A model generated the notes under the pieces. The model saw nothing but the letters and a program-made list of their open reading frames with translations, searched no databases and had not been told where the DNA came from. DNA of 38,371 bases from contig DYJF01000015.1 in the NCBI GenBank assembly GCA_020723205.1, positions 1 through 38,371 of the forward strand, read 5' to 3'. Source of the DNA: Bdellovibrio sp. Its GTDB lineage: Bacteria > UBA10199 > 2-02-FULL-44-16 > DYJF01. Position 1 is the first letter of the stretch; every line of letters begins with the position of its first letter. Below, piece after piece: positions 1 through 8,593 of this stretch. Position numbers and translations under genes: made by a program.

Positions 1-215
1 CCCGTGACCTCTTTTGTGCCCACCGTGACCTTCACGGATTTTTTCATCGGCTTGATACCGAACTTTTTCGCCGATATCTTCCTGTAGAAGGGCATGATGA
101 CGGAAACCTGCACGCCCGCTTTGGCGAGCGCTCGCGGCAGCGTTCCCGCGACGTCGGCCAGCCCGCCCGTCTTAGCGAAAGGGACTACCTCCGGCGAAAT
201 CATTGCTATTTTCAT
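1..215 (-). CDS. glgA: Glycogen synthase, N-terminal part (partial, runs off window start)
   Basis: Reverse complement of 1-215 translates as [63 protein letters not shown]..., the KTGGLADV N-terminal signature of GlgA (GT5). Absent from the ORF track because it is truncated at the edge. Confidence 0.93.
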   Translation of the reverse strand, partial: MKIAMISPEVVPFAKTGGLADVAGTLPRALAKAGVQVSVIMPFYRKISAKKFGIKPMKKSVKVTVGTKEVT

Positions 216-238
216 GGATCCCCCTTTTTGTCTTCAAC

Positions 239-1249
239 CTATATTTCCGTTTCACGAAGGAACTGTGCTGATATCTCCGGCGCGGTCGGGTTGATGTAGA
301 AACCGCTGCCGCGCTCGAAACCGGCAAGGCGCGTTATGCGCGGCGTGAGCTCTATGTGCCAGTGGTAATACGTCAGGTCGGGCATGACCACCGGCGACGA
401 GTGCAGCATGAAGTTGTACGGCGGATTGCCCAGCGCACGGTCCAGTTTCTTGAGCGTCTTCTGGAACAGGGAGGCAAGATTCTGGATCTCATGCTTTGTG
501 GCGTCCTCGAAGTGGGCGTCGTGCCGTTTGGGCAGGATCCACATCTCGAACGGGAAGCGCGGCGCGAACGGGCATATCGAGATAAAATCCTCGTTCTCCA
601 TCACGATGCGCTTCTGGTCCTCGATCTCCTGCGCCACGATGTCGCAATAAAGGCAGCGTTCCTTGTAGTCGTAATATTCCTTCGAGCCCGAGAGTTCCTC
701 GATGACCGCCTTCGGAATGATCGGCAGCGCGATCAGCTGGGAATGGGAGTGTTCGAGCGACGCGCCGGCCCTGAATCCGTGGTTCTTGAAGATGAGGATG
801 TAGCGAAAACGTTTGTCCTTCTTTAAGTCCATCGTGCGGTCGCGATATGACCAGAGCACGTCCTCGAACTGGGTCTCGGTAAGGTTGGAGAGCTGCGCGT
901 TGTGGTCAGGCGATTCGATGATGACCTCGTGTGCACCCACGCCGTTCATCATGTCGTAGACGCCGTCGCCCCTCCGGTTTAAGTTCCCTTCGATCATGAG
1001 GGCGGGGAACTTGTTCGGCACCACGCGCAGCGTCCAGCCGGCGGTGTTCGGCGCTCCTCCGCCCGGGCGGTAGGCGAGCACTTCGGCCGGCGTCACATGT
1101 TCATTGCCGTAATCGAACGGGCAGAATTTGGGTTTGGCGTCGGTCTTCGGCGCCTCTTCCTCTTTCTTCAGATCGGTCGGTCGCTGCGAGCGCTCCGTCG
1201 AAATGATGACCCAGCGGCCTACGATAGGATCTTTCCTAAGCTCGGGCAT
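239..1249 (-). CDS. galT: GalT-like nucleotidyltransferase (galactose-1-phosphate uridylyltransferase family; ADP-glucose phosphorylase activity possible)
   Basis: MPELRKDPIVGRWVIISTERSQRPTD..., WTLRVVPNKFPAL, GASLEHSHSQLIALP, PYNFMLHSSP...YHWHIELTPR. Start trimmed to 1249, preceded by GGAGGAAATAAAT. Confidence 0.85.
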   Translation of the reverse strand: MPELRKDPIVGRWVIISTERSQRPTDLKKEEEAPKTDAKPKFCPFDYGNEHVTPAEVLAYRPGGGAPNTAGWTLRVVPNKFPALMIEGNLNRRGDGVYDMMNGVGAHEVIIESPDHNAQLSNLTETQFEDVLWSYRDRTMDLKKDKRFRYILIFKNHGFRAGASLEHSHSQLIALPIIPKAVIEELSGSKEYYDYKERCLYCDIVAQEIEDQKRIVMENEDFISICPFAPRFPFEMWILPKRHDAHFEDATKHEIQNLASLFQKTLKKLDRALGNPPYNFMLHSSPVVMPDLTYYHWHIELTPRITRLAGFERGSGFYINPTAPEISAQFLRETEI

Positions 1250-1280
1250 ATTTATTTCCTCCTTGTTTCCGCGGTTGTAT

Positions 1281-3404
1281 TTATAAAGATTCAAGCGAAA
1301 TGCAAATCGAAAAGTTCGCCTTGTCTTCCTTGTTCCACAACGGTTTGAAGCTCACCCAGATGTTGGAACCCTGATATAATTTATCAAAACCCTTCTCCGA
1401 CTGGGAGACGGTCTCGATGGGCTGAAGCATCCATCTGGCGGAGGGAGAGGCCGTGACGGTGACCTTGAAGCCGAACGCCTCGTCGACCAGAGATATCCCG
1501 CCCGCCTCCGGTATCTGTTCGCGCGCGTCCATCAGGACCTTGCGTTGGCCAAGGTTGCCCCACTGATAATGGCGCGAAGGGTCGTGGCCGGCAAGAAGCG
1601 TGAAGTTGAGTTCCGTCGCGAAGAGGACGGCGGACGCCGCGTCCGGCGAACGCTCAAGCGTGAATTCCACGGACAGCTTGTCGCTGTCGGTCACACGGTA
1701 TTCCTTCTTGAGCTTGTAGCCCCTGCCGGGCGCGTAAGATGCCTCGCACTCGAGACCTATCGTGACCCCGTGCTCGCGCGCCTGATGGGAGATCATCTTG
1801 AAATGCCTTCCGCCGAAATCGAGTATCTCCTCGTGGCGGTTGAAGGCCAAGTCCTGCCAGTTGACGTTCTCCGGCAGGATATGGTCGATGAAAGAGAAGC
1901 GCGGATGGCGGTCGTATATCAGGTATTGGTTCATCTGGCGTATGTCCTTGCCGATCTCGTGGATGGAGGGGAGGTCGCTGCCGTTCGCGGCGTTCCGCGA
2001 TTCCTCCGCCGGCCTGTGGTAGGCCTCGAAGCGGCGCGCCAGTGTGTTCTGCAGATTGAACGAGGCGGGCCGATAGGAGAGCTCCGCAAGCGCGCCGCCT
2101 ATCTTCGGCGTTATCATCGCCTCGATGTGCTGCGTCGTGATTATCGCCTCGGGCGTATGGTCGTGGTCTATGTCCTTGAGATCGAGGTGGATATAGTTCT
2201 TTGCGCCGTGGTTCTTTTTGTCCACGATGCTCTCGGCGGTCAAAAGGTTCTCATAGAGGGCGTGCCTCAAGTGACTCAAGTAAAGTCCGCCGAACAGGCC
2301 GTGCCAGTAACCGCAGTTGCACTGACCGCGGTAGAGGGCCGCGCGCGCGTCGTGGAGTTTTTCGCCCCCCGCCTCTGCGGCGTCTATCTTGTCGGAGACG
2401 TAGAGCATCTTCTTGTGGATGAGATTGCTCTCGGGATATTTCGACAGGAAATTGTCGAAGAAGCCGCCGCGCAGGAACGTGGAGGCAAGCTCCCAGATGC
2501 CGGAGTTCTTGAGTATATTCTTTGCGCTCTCGTAGCGGAAGATCGCGTCGGCCGGCATGGCCCATTCCAGCATCTCCTGATAGGATGCGGTCGGGAGGTA
2601 AATGGTCTTCGTGGGGCAACGCCTCGACATGAACTCCGAGAAGGTCGTAGTGACGATACGGTCGCGGTTGTCGGAAAGGGCCTTGAAGAAGCGCTCGAGC
2701 CAGCCCTTCTGTATGACCCATTCGTACGTCCCCGGCCAGACGCCGAACTTCTCGCCGTCATCGCCGTACGTGATGCCCACGCCGGGCGCCGCATGTCCCA
2801 GAGAGACGAGGTGGGCGATCACGTCCTCCACGGGCCTGAAGGGTATCATGTAGCGCAGCCGCTGGTCGGACGGGAATATCGCGAGAGCTTTACCGGCGCG
2901 CTCCGTGAGATAATAGTTGAGCAAAGTGGGGTCGGTGATGCCGGCGTGCCGGAAATGTTCGTCGTCTAAAATGGTGTAGTTCATGCCCGCGTCGGAAAGA
3001 AGGGCCGCAAGCGACGGTTCCCAGACGCGCTCTGCGAGCCACATGCCCTTCGGCGTCACGCCGACATGGCGCTTCCAGAAATCCTGCATCATCTTGATCT
3101 GCCCCAGCGCGTCCGCGGGTTTGAGTATCGGGAGTATCGGTTCGTAATAACCCCCGCCCATGATCTCTAGCTGGCCGCGCTTCACCATCTTGACGATGGT
3201 CGGCAGATAGTTGGGTTCGTTCTTCAGCGCCCAATCGAGGAGGGGCCCGGAATGGTGGAGCGATACCCTGATGTCCGGATGGCCGTCCAAGATCTCCAGA
3301 AGGGGCCAATAGCAGTGCTGGAACGCTTCAGCGAAGACGTGGCCGAAGTTGCCCACGGGCTGATGATGATGAATGCCCAGCAATAGATAAAGCGGTTCGG
3401 CCAT
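1281..3404 (-). CDS. GH57 alpha-amylase / 4-alpha-glucanotransferase-like protein with C-terminal DUF1925/1926-type domains
   Basis: LLGIHHHQPVGNF start, GMWLAERVWEPSLA (nucleophile region), ITYGDDGEKFGVWPGTYEWV; long C-terminal beta-rich region. Confidence 0.88.
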   Translation of the reverse strand: MAEPLYLLLGIHHHQPVGNFGHVFAEAFQHCYWPLLEILDGHPDIRVSLHHSGPLLDWALKNEPNYLPTIVKMVKRGQLEIMGGGYYEPILPILKPADALGQIKMMQDFWKRHVGVTPKGMWLAERVWEPSLAALLSDAGMNYTILDDEHFRHAGITDPTLLNYYLTERAGKALAIFPSDQRLRYMIPFRPVEDVIAHLVSLGHAAPGVGITYGDDGEKFGVWPGTYEWVIQKGWLERFFKALSDNRDRIVTTTFSEFMSRRCPTKTIYLPTASYQEMLEWAMPADAIFRYESAKNILKNSGIWELASTFLRGGFFDNFLSKYPESNLIHKKMLYVSDKIDAAEAGGEKLHDARAALYRGQCNCGYWHGLFGGLYLSHLRHALYENLLTAESIVDKKNHGAKNYIHLDLKDIDHDHTPEAIITTQHIEAMITPKIGGALAELSYRPASFNLQNTLARRFEAYHRPAEESRNAANGSDLPSIHEIGKDIRQMNQYLIYDRHPRFSFIDHILPENVNWQDLAFNRHEEILDFGGRHFKMISHQAREHGVTIGLECEASYAPGRGYKLKKEYRVTDSDKLSVEFTLERSPDAASAVLFATELNFTLLAGHDPSRHYQWGNLGQRKVLMDAREQIPEAGGISLVDEAFGFKVTVTASPSARWMLQPIETVSQSEKGFDKLYQGSNIWVSFKPLWNKEDKANFSICISLESL

Positions 3405-3418
3405 AATTTCCCCCGACC

Positions 3419-3460
3419 CCTACACTCCTATACTTCTACACTTCAAGACTTCTACACTTT
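3419..3460. repeat. Degenerate tandem octamer array (~5 x TACACTTC)
   Basis: TACACTCC|TATACTTC|TACACTTC|AAGACTTC|TACACTTT at 3421-3460, in the spacer between the two GH57 genes. Confidence 0.75.
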
Positions 3461-3470
3461 CCGACTCATC

Positions 3471-5639
3471 TCATACCGCCCACATCTTGAGCTCGTACGC
3501 CTCATCCGGAACTTCGAAGTGTATGTGCGAGTAGCGCCTGACCTCTATGCCCTGACGCACTATCGTGAGCACGAGCGTTATGTGTTCGCCGATCTTGTAT
3601 CCCAACTCCTTGAAGGGGCAGCTCATCTCGTAGACCTTTCCCACAGCGAATTTGACGGGATAGTCGCCGCCCTTGAAACCCTCTCCGGGCTCCTCGACCG
3701 CGCAGAGCTTATAGTTTCCGTTCTCGCGGTTCAGCCGGAACTTGTATTGATTTTGTTCGTTGTGGATATAGAAGATGAGCTCTTCGTCGTCCGCGAGCAC
3801 GAAGCCCTTTTCATCGTCTATCGGGTCGATGCGGAGGTAGAACGCCTCCGGATTGAAACCGAAATATATCGTTTCAAAGAGCTCGTCCGATTGCGCCATC
3901 GTGCTGCCGAAGCGGCGCACGTTTATGCGCGTGGCGTTGATCCACTCGAAGAAGGAGGACGCCTCGCCGTCTATAGACGGCTCTATGAACGCGGGCGGTG
4001 TTATGAACGTCTGCTCGCGTTCCTCGTAGCGGTAGATAGGATTGAACAGATAGAGGGGGATGTCGCGCTTCAGGAACGTGAACGTGTTCTTGAGATGCGT
4101 CCTGAAGATGCGGTCGAAGTCGCTCTTGAACGCGCTGTCGAAGTCGTCGTCGAACCACCAGAACCCGTCGCTCCCGCAGGCGGCGGCAAAGGAATCGACG
4201 GCGCCGCGATGGGCCGCGTCGGACATGTCGCCGGTCCGCGGGTTGATCTGGCTGCCAAGCTCGTCTATCGTGCGTTTTAAGTAGCTCCATCCCTGATTCT
4301 TCTGCGCCTTGCCGATCCAGATGGCGTAATTGGCCGATATCCACGAGCCGGAATGGAGTTTCGTTATCGTCGCTTCCGGCGCGTGTTCGCTTATGTATCT
4401 CCCGACGGACGTCGTCTGTATCCCTTCCTCTTTCATCTTCTGGAAGATGAGCGTCAGGAACTGCTTGCCTCCTTCGGGATAATGTTCCCACGGATTCTCG
4501 CCGTCCAGGATCACGGTGATGATGCTGCTCTTGCTCGCGGGACAGTTGGCGCCGATCGTCTTGACCCGCCTTATGAAATCGTTCGCGGCGTCCTCCTGTC
4601 TCATGCGGTAATAGGAAAAACTTATGAGGTCGGAGAGCTCGCGGTCGCGGAAGACCATCGCGACCTTCGCGTCGCCGTACTCGGCGAAATACGGCTGGTA
4701 GAGGATCTCGGAGCGGTTGCCTTTGACGCCGGAGGAGAGAAGTATCCCCTCGTCGGTCGCGATCCAGGATATCTCCGCTTCGGAAATGAGCGGGATCATC
4801 TCCGGGCAGACCGAACCTTCCGCCGGCCACATGCCGTGCGGCCGGACCCCCGTGAACTCCTGCATGTAGGACACCGCCTTTGCCACCTGATAGCGGGCGT
4901 GGGCGGAGGCGGTCATGCGCGGAGGAAGCGGCGCTTTCTTCAGGGCGCGTCTCGCGAAGTCCGTGTCTATAAGAAGGGGAAGTATCGGATGAAAGAACGG
5001 CGTCGTCGAGAGCTCTATGTTGGGGCTTGTCGCAACGCGCTTTATGGCGTCGAGCAGCAATCGAAGCACCTGCTGCTGTGTTTCGATGACCGCTTTTTTG
5101 TCGTCCTCCGTGTACCTGCCGCCCCTTGAGAGCATCTCGTTTATCAGCGGGAACTCCTCCCTCGCCTTGAAACCGAACCAGACCAAGTTGTAGAAGACCT
5201 GCATGTCGAGGTAGTCCTGCGCAGAGAAGAAGCGTATCGCCTCGTCGTAGTCCACGCTGCCGGGGTCCATGCCGCGGCGCTCCATCAGCTTCCAGTAGTT
5301 GGGATACGGCTTGATGAGGTTGTCGTAGTTCGCCATGAAAAAATGGCGGAGGACGAAGCTCTTCTGCTGTGTGTTGAGGGCTTCAGCGGGAATGCGAGTG
5401 TGGTCCAGGAACGCGTCGCTCTTTCCCTCTTCGGCATATTCCCGAAGTTGCATTATGAGGGACGGCACGAAGTTGATGGTGGCGCCGACATCGGGCATCG
5501 CTTCGTGCAGGCGGACCATGTCGTAGTAGGAATGGATGCCGTGCAGGCGCGCCCACGGCATCGAGCTTTCGCCTGTGAACATGTCGCGATAGTAGGGCTG
5601 GTGCATGTGCCACAGAAAGGCGACTTTGCAATGCTGCAT
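3471..5639 (-). CDS. GH57 family glycoside hydrolase
   Basis: VAFLWHMHQPYYRDMFTGE..., IELSTTPFFHPILPLL, GVRPHGMWPAEGSVCPEMIPL, WIATDEGIL: GH57 conserved regions. Confidence 0.88.
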   Translation of the reverse strand: MQHCKVAFLWHMHQPYYRDMFTGESSMPWARLHGIHSYYDMVRLHEAMPDVGATINFVPSLIMQLREYAEEGKSDAFLDHTRIPAEALNTQQKSFVLRHFFMANYDNLIKPYPNYWKLMERRGMDPGSVDYDEAIRFFSAQDYLDMQVFYNLVWFGFKAREEFPLINEMLSRGGRYTEDDKKAVIETQQQVLRLLLDAIKRVATSPNIELSTTPFFHPILPLLIDTDFARRALKKAPLPPRMTASAHARYQVAKAVSYMQEFTGVRPHGMWPAEGSVCPEMIPLISEAEISWIATDEGILLSSGVKGNRSEILYQPYFAEYGDAKVAMVFRDRELSDLISFSYYRMRQEDAANDFIRRVKTIGANCPASKSSIITVILDGENPWEHYPEGGKQFLTLIFQKMKEEGIQTTSVGRYISEHAPEATITKLHSGSWISANYAIWIGKAQKNQGWSYLKRTIDELGSQINPRTGDMSDAAHRGAVDSFAAACGSDGFWWFDDDFDSAFKSDFDRIFRTHLKNTFTFLKRDIPLYLFNPIYRYEEREQTFITPPAFIEPSIDGEASSFFEWINATRINVRRFGSTMAQSDELFETIYFGFNPEAFYLRIDPIDDEKGFVLADDEELIFYIHNEQNQYKFRLNRENGNYKLCAVEEPGEGFKGGDYPVKFAVGKVYEMSCPFKELGYKIGEHITLVLTIVRQGIEVRRYSHIHFEVPDEAYELKMWAV

Positions 5640-5720
5640 GTGTGCGAATCCCTCCGAATGTTTGTAAATGACCCGTGATTATAGTCATCCCCAGTTCAAA
5701 GAAAAGAGGATAATTGCGGC

Positions 5721-6959
5721 CTATTTTTCGGGCTTTAAGACCGCCCGCTTGGGGATGACCACAATCCCGTCAGGGGAGACGGTGAAGCGTTTCTTGTCCT
5801 TCTCGAGATCGTAGCCGATGACCGTGTTGGGGGGGATGTCGACGTCCTTGTCGATTATCGCCCGCCTGATCTTCGAATAACGGCCGACGTTCACATTGTC
5901 GAAAATAATGGATTCATCCACTTGCGAATAGCTGTTTATGCGGACGTTGGGCGAAAGAATGGAGCGGTTGATGCGACCTCCGCTGATGATGACCCCGTCG
6001 CAGACAAGGGAGTCGGTCGCCATGCCGACGCGGTCGGATGCCTCGTCGGCAAAGACGAACTTCGCGGGGGGGTTCGTGTCCCGCGCCGTGTGTATCGGCC
6101 ACTTGTTGTTGTACAGGTTGAAGGTCGGGGAGACCGAAACGAGGTCCATCGACGACTGCCAGTATTGGTCTATGGAGCCGACGTCGCGCCAGTAGCTCCG
6201 CTCGCGCTCGGTCAAGCCCGGCACCTTGTTGTCAAGAAAGTTATAGACCATCACCTTGGAGGTGCGAAACAGGGACGGGATGATGTTCTTCCCGAAATCG
6301 TGTTCCGAACGGTCAGACTCCGCGTCGGCGCGGACCGCTTCGGAGAGTATGCTCGTGCGGAAGATGTATATCCCCATCGAACAGAGCGCTTTTGAGGGAT
6401 CGCCCGGCATTGGCTTAGGGTGCGAGGGCTTTTCTTCAAAGTCAACCATGCGCCAGTCGTCGCCCGCCGCGATGATGCCGAAAGAAGAGGCCGACTCCGC
6501 CGGTTGCGGGATGGCGGCGACGGTGACGTCGGCGTTGTTCCTGTCGTGGAACATGAGCATCTGCCTTATGTCCATCCTGTATATATGGTCGCCCCCGAAG
6601 ACGCACACGGTATCGGCATGGTGGTTCTCGACGTGGTGGAGGTTCTGATAGACGGCGTCCGCGCTCCCCTTGTACCACGAGTTTCCGGTGCGCATCTGCG
6701 CGGGCACCGGATCGATGAACTGGTCGAGTATCGGCGGAAGGTGCCAGCCGTGCTTCATGTGGCGCAGGAGCGAGTCCGCCTTGAACTGCGTCAGGACGAT
6801 GATCCGGTGAAGTCCCGAGTTGATGAGGTTGGACAGCACGAAGTCGACGATGCGGTAGTGGCCGCCGAACGGGACGGCGGGTTTCGCCCGCTCGTTCGTG
6901 AGTGGCCTTAGCCGCTCCCCCTGACCTCCAGCCAAGACGATGGAAAGGCAATTAGACAT
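5721..6959 (-). CDS. glgC: Glucose-1-phosphate adenylyltransferase
   Basis: IVLAGGQGERLRPLTNERAKPAVPFGGHYRIVDFVLSN..., YKGSADAVYQNL, FGGDHIYRMD, C-terminal left-handed beta-helix. Confidence 0.97.
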   Translation of the reverse strand: MSNCLSIVLAGGQGERLRPLTNERAKPAVPFGGHYRIVDFVLSNLINSGLHRIIVLTQFKADSLLRHMKHGWHLPPILDQFIDPVPAQMRTGNSWYKGSADAVYQNLHHVENHHADTVCVFGGDHIYRMDIRQMLMFHDRNNADVTVAAIPQPAESASSFGIIAAGDDWRMVDFEEKPSHPKPMPGDPSKALCSMGIYIFRTSILSEAVRADAESDRSEHDFGKNIIPSLFRTSKVMVYNFLDNKVPGLTERERSYWRDVGSIDQYWQSSMDLVSVSPTFNLYNNKWPIHTARDTNPPAKFVFADEASDRVGMATDSLVCDGVIISGGRINRSILSPNVRINSYSQVDESIIFDNVNVGRYSKIRRAIIDKDVDIPPNTVIGYDLEKDKKRFTVSPDGIVVIPKRAVLKPEK

Positions 6960-7126
6960 GGTTTAAATGGTCCCTAAATCCGCGTAATCCATAATAAAAA
7001 AGGGTTGTAATGGCAATAGAAAAAGGTGTATGGCCCAAACATAGAAGCCAAGCCAGAAAGCGCGCAACTTTTAATCAAGAGAACCGATACCATCTCTAGG
7101 AGTAAAGGTATAAAAGGGAGGGCCAT

Positions 7127-8569
7127 ATGTTATCAGGCGGCGTTGTGACCATAAGCCAATATGAGATCGATTGGGATGCGATCGGTCGCGGTTTGAGTCT
7201 TGCCGGTGAAATTGCAGTGGGCATTTTATCGGGCCCCGCCGGTTGCAGCAGCGGCGATGACGACGACGGCGGCAACGGCCATGTTGACGGCGACGCCGAC
7301 GGCGGCGATGTTCCGACGGAAGACGGCATAGACGCTGAATTCGGCGATATCCCCGACGGCGGCGACGCGGATTCCGACTCGGGCGACGGCGTTGATTGCT
7401 CCGCGCCGAGGACCGGCATCAACGACGATTACGCGCGCACGGTGTTCGCGACGGTCAACTGCAACGTGTTGGATCTCGACGTCGTCGGAAACTATATCTA
7501 CGGTGTCTGCGATTATCCGTCGAACCGCGTCTTCTCCTGTCAGATCCAGTCCGATCCGATGGCCTCCACCACATGCTCGGGGGTCTTCACGATAGAACCG
7601 CGCAGCACGCTTCCCGACGACACGATGGTGGACAACATCCCGAGGCAGATCACAAGTCTGGGCGACCGCATGGCCATACTATATAACACGCCCCTCTTCG
7701 ACGCTTATCCGAACAACGTGATACTTCTGAACTCCGGCACACACACGCGTGCGCAGGAGGACATAGCGCTGGGAGCGATAATATTCGGCAGCGGCAGTGA
7801 TCCCATCACCGTCTATCCCAGAAATGCGTCGGCAGTCGTTCTCTCGGGCAGCACGCTCTATGTCGCAACGGATAATTACGACTCTTCCCGCGGACAGTAC
7901 GAGCGCGGCACTGTTTACGTCCTCGAGAGCAAGAGTTCCACCGACCGCGACTTCGATCCTGCAGATGTCTCTTTGTTCTTCACGAACGGAAGGAATCCCA
8001 CGGCCATGGCGGCCCTCGATAATTACACGATCGCGGTGCTCAATGCCCACGGAACTGCGAGCGAGATACCTGCGACGATTGCCCCCGATGAGGTGGCCGG
8101 CGCGAGTATCGATATCATTGACGTCACGGAGCCGTCGATGCCCGCGATACTGCAGACGGTTCCTATAGCCGACGTGAAGTTCGCCGCCCTCCCGGAGCTG
8201 AACATCACCTCCGACGGCGCTTTGGCCGTCGTGGGGACGGTGGACGCTCCGCCGGCGATATACAGCGTCTCTCTCACCGATACGCCTTCGGTCAGGTCCT
8301 TGGACATGCCGGCAGGCGCGACGGGTTCCATATCTTCCATCGAGATAGCGGAGACCTCGCCGCGGCTGATACTCGTGAGCATGTCGGGCGGCAATCTCTA
8401 CACCATCAATCTCGATACGATGATGCTTTCAGGAAGCGCCGTCTATCTTGGAGAGGCGGCGCAGGCCTCGGCCCACAATGTCGCCGAAGCCGTCCTGTAT
8501 CAGGCGGTCACCGGCCCGTGGTGCGGGGCCTCGGGAGAGTCGCGCATAATTGCGGTTGACCCTTACTAG
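7127..8569 (+). CDS. Hypothetical protein, Asp/Gly-rich linker plus predicted beta-propeller-like domain; possible lipoprotein
   Basis: 480 aa ORF; GPAGCSSGDDDDGGNGHVDGDADGGD linker after a Cys; repeated short beta-type segments (LVIVD/propeller-like). Start codon and signal peptide uncertain. Confidence 0.7.
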   Translation: MLSGGVVTISQYEIDWDAIGRGLSLAGEIAVGILSGPAGCSSGDDDDGGNGHVDGDADGGDVPTEDGIDAEFGDIPDGGDADSDSGDGVDCSAPRTGINDDYARTVFATVNCNVLDLDVVGNYIYGVCDYPSNRVFSCQIQSDPMASTTCSGVFTIEPRSTLPDDTMVDNIPRQITSLGDRMAILYNTPLFDAYPNNVILLNSGTHTRAQEDIALGAIIFGSGSDPITVYPRNASAVVLSGSTLYVATDNYDSSRGQYERGTVYVLESKSSTDRDFDPADVSLFFTNGRNPTAMAALDNYTIAVLNAHGTASEIPATIAPDEVAGASIDIIDVTEPSMPAILQTVPIADVKFAALPELNITSDGALAVVGTVDAPPAIYSVSLTDTPSVRSLDMPAGATGSISSIEIAETSPRLILVSMSGGNLYTINLDTMMLSGSAVYLGEAAQASAHNVAEAVLYQAVTGPWCGASGESRIIAVDPY

Positions 8570-8593
8570 CGATTCGCATAAGCAGACCAGCCC

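Noticed and set aside
1545-2969. 474-aa plus-strand ORF opposite the GH57 gene
   Set aside because: Shadow ORF of high-GC coding sequence; Arg/Val/Glu-rich with no family signature, while the opposite strand has clear GH57 motifs. The same reasoning applies to other long antisense ORFs (e.g. 3519-4280, 13763-14944, 32395-33456, 9879-10586, 37171-37944).
3874-4830. 318-aa minus-strand ORF overlapping the second GH57 gene in another frame
   Set aside because: Arg-rich out-of-frame translation inside a well-supported gene.
6960-7126. Possible riboswitch in the glgC/hypothetical-protein divergent gap
   Set aside because: I looked for c-di-GMP, TPP and similar conserved cores and could not match any convincingly.
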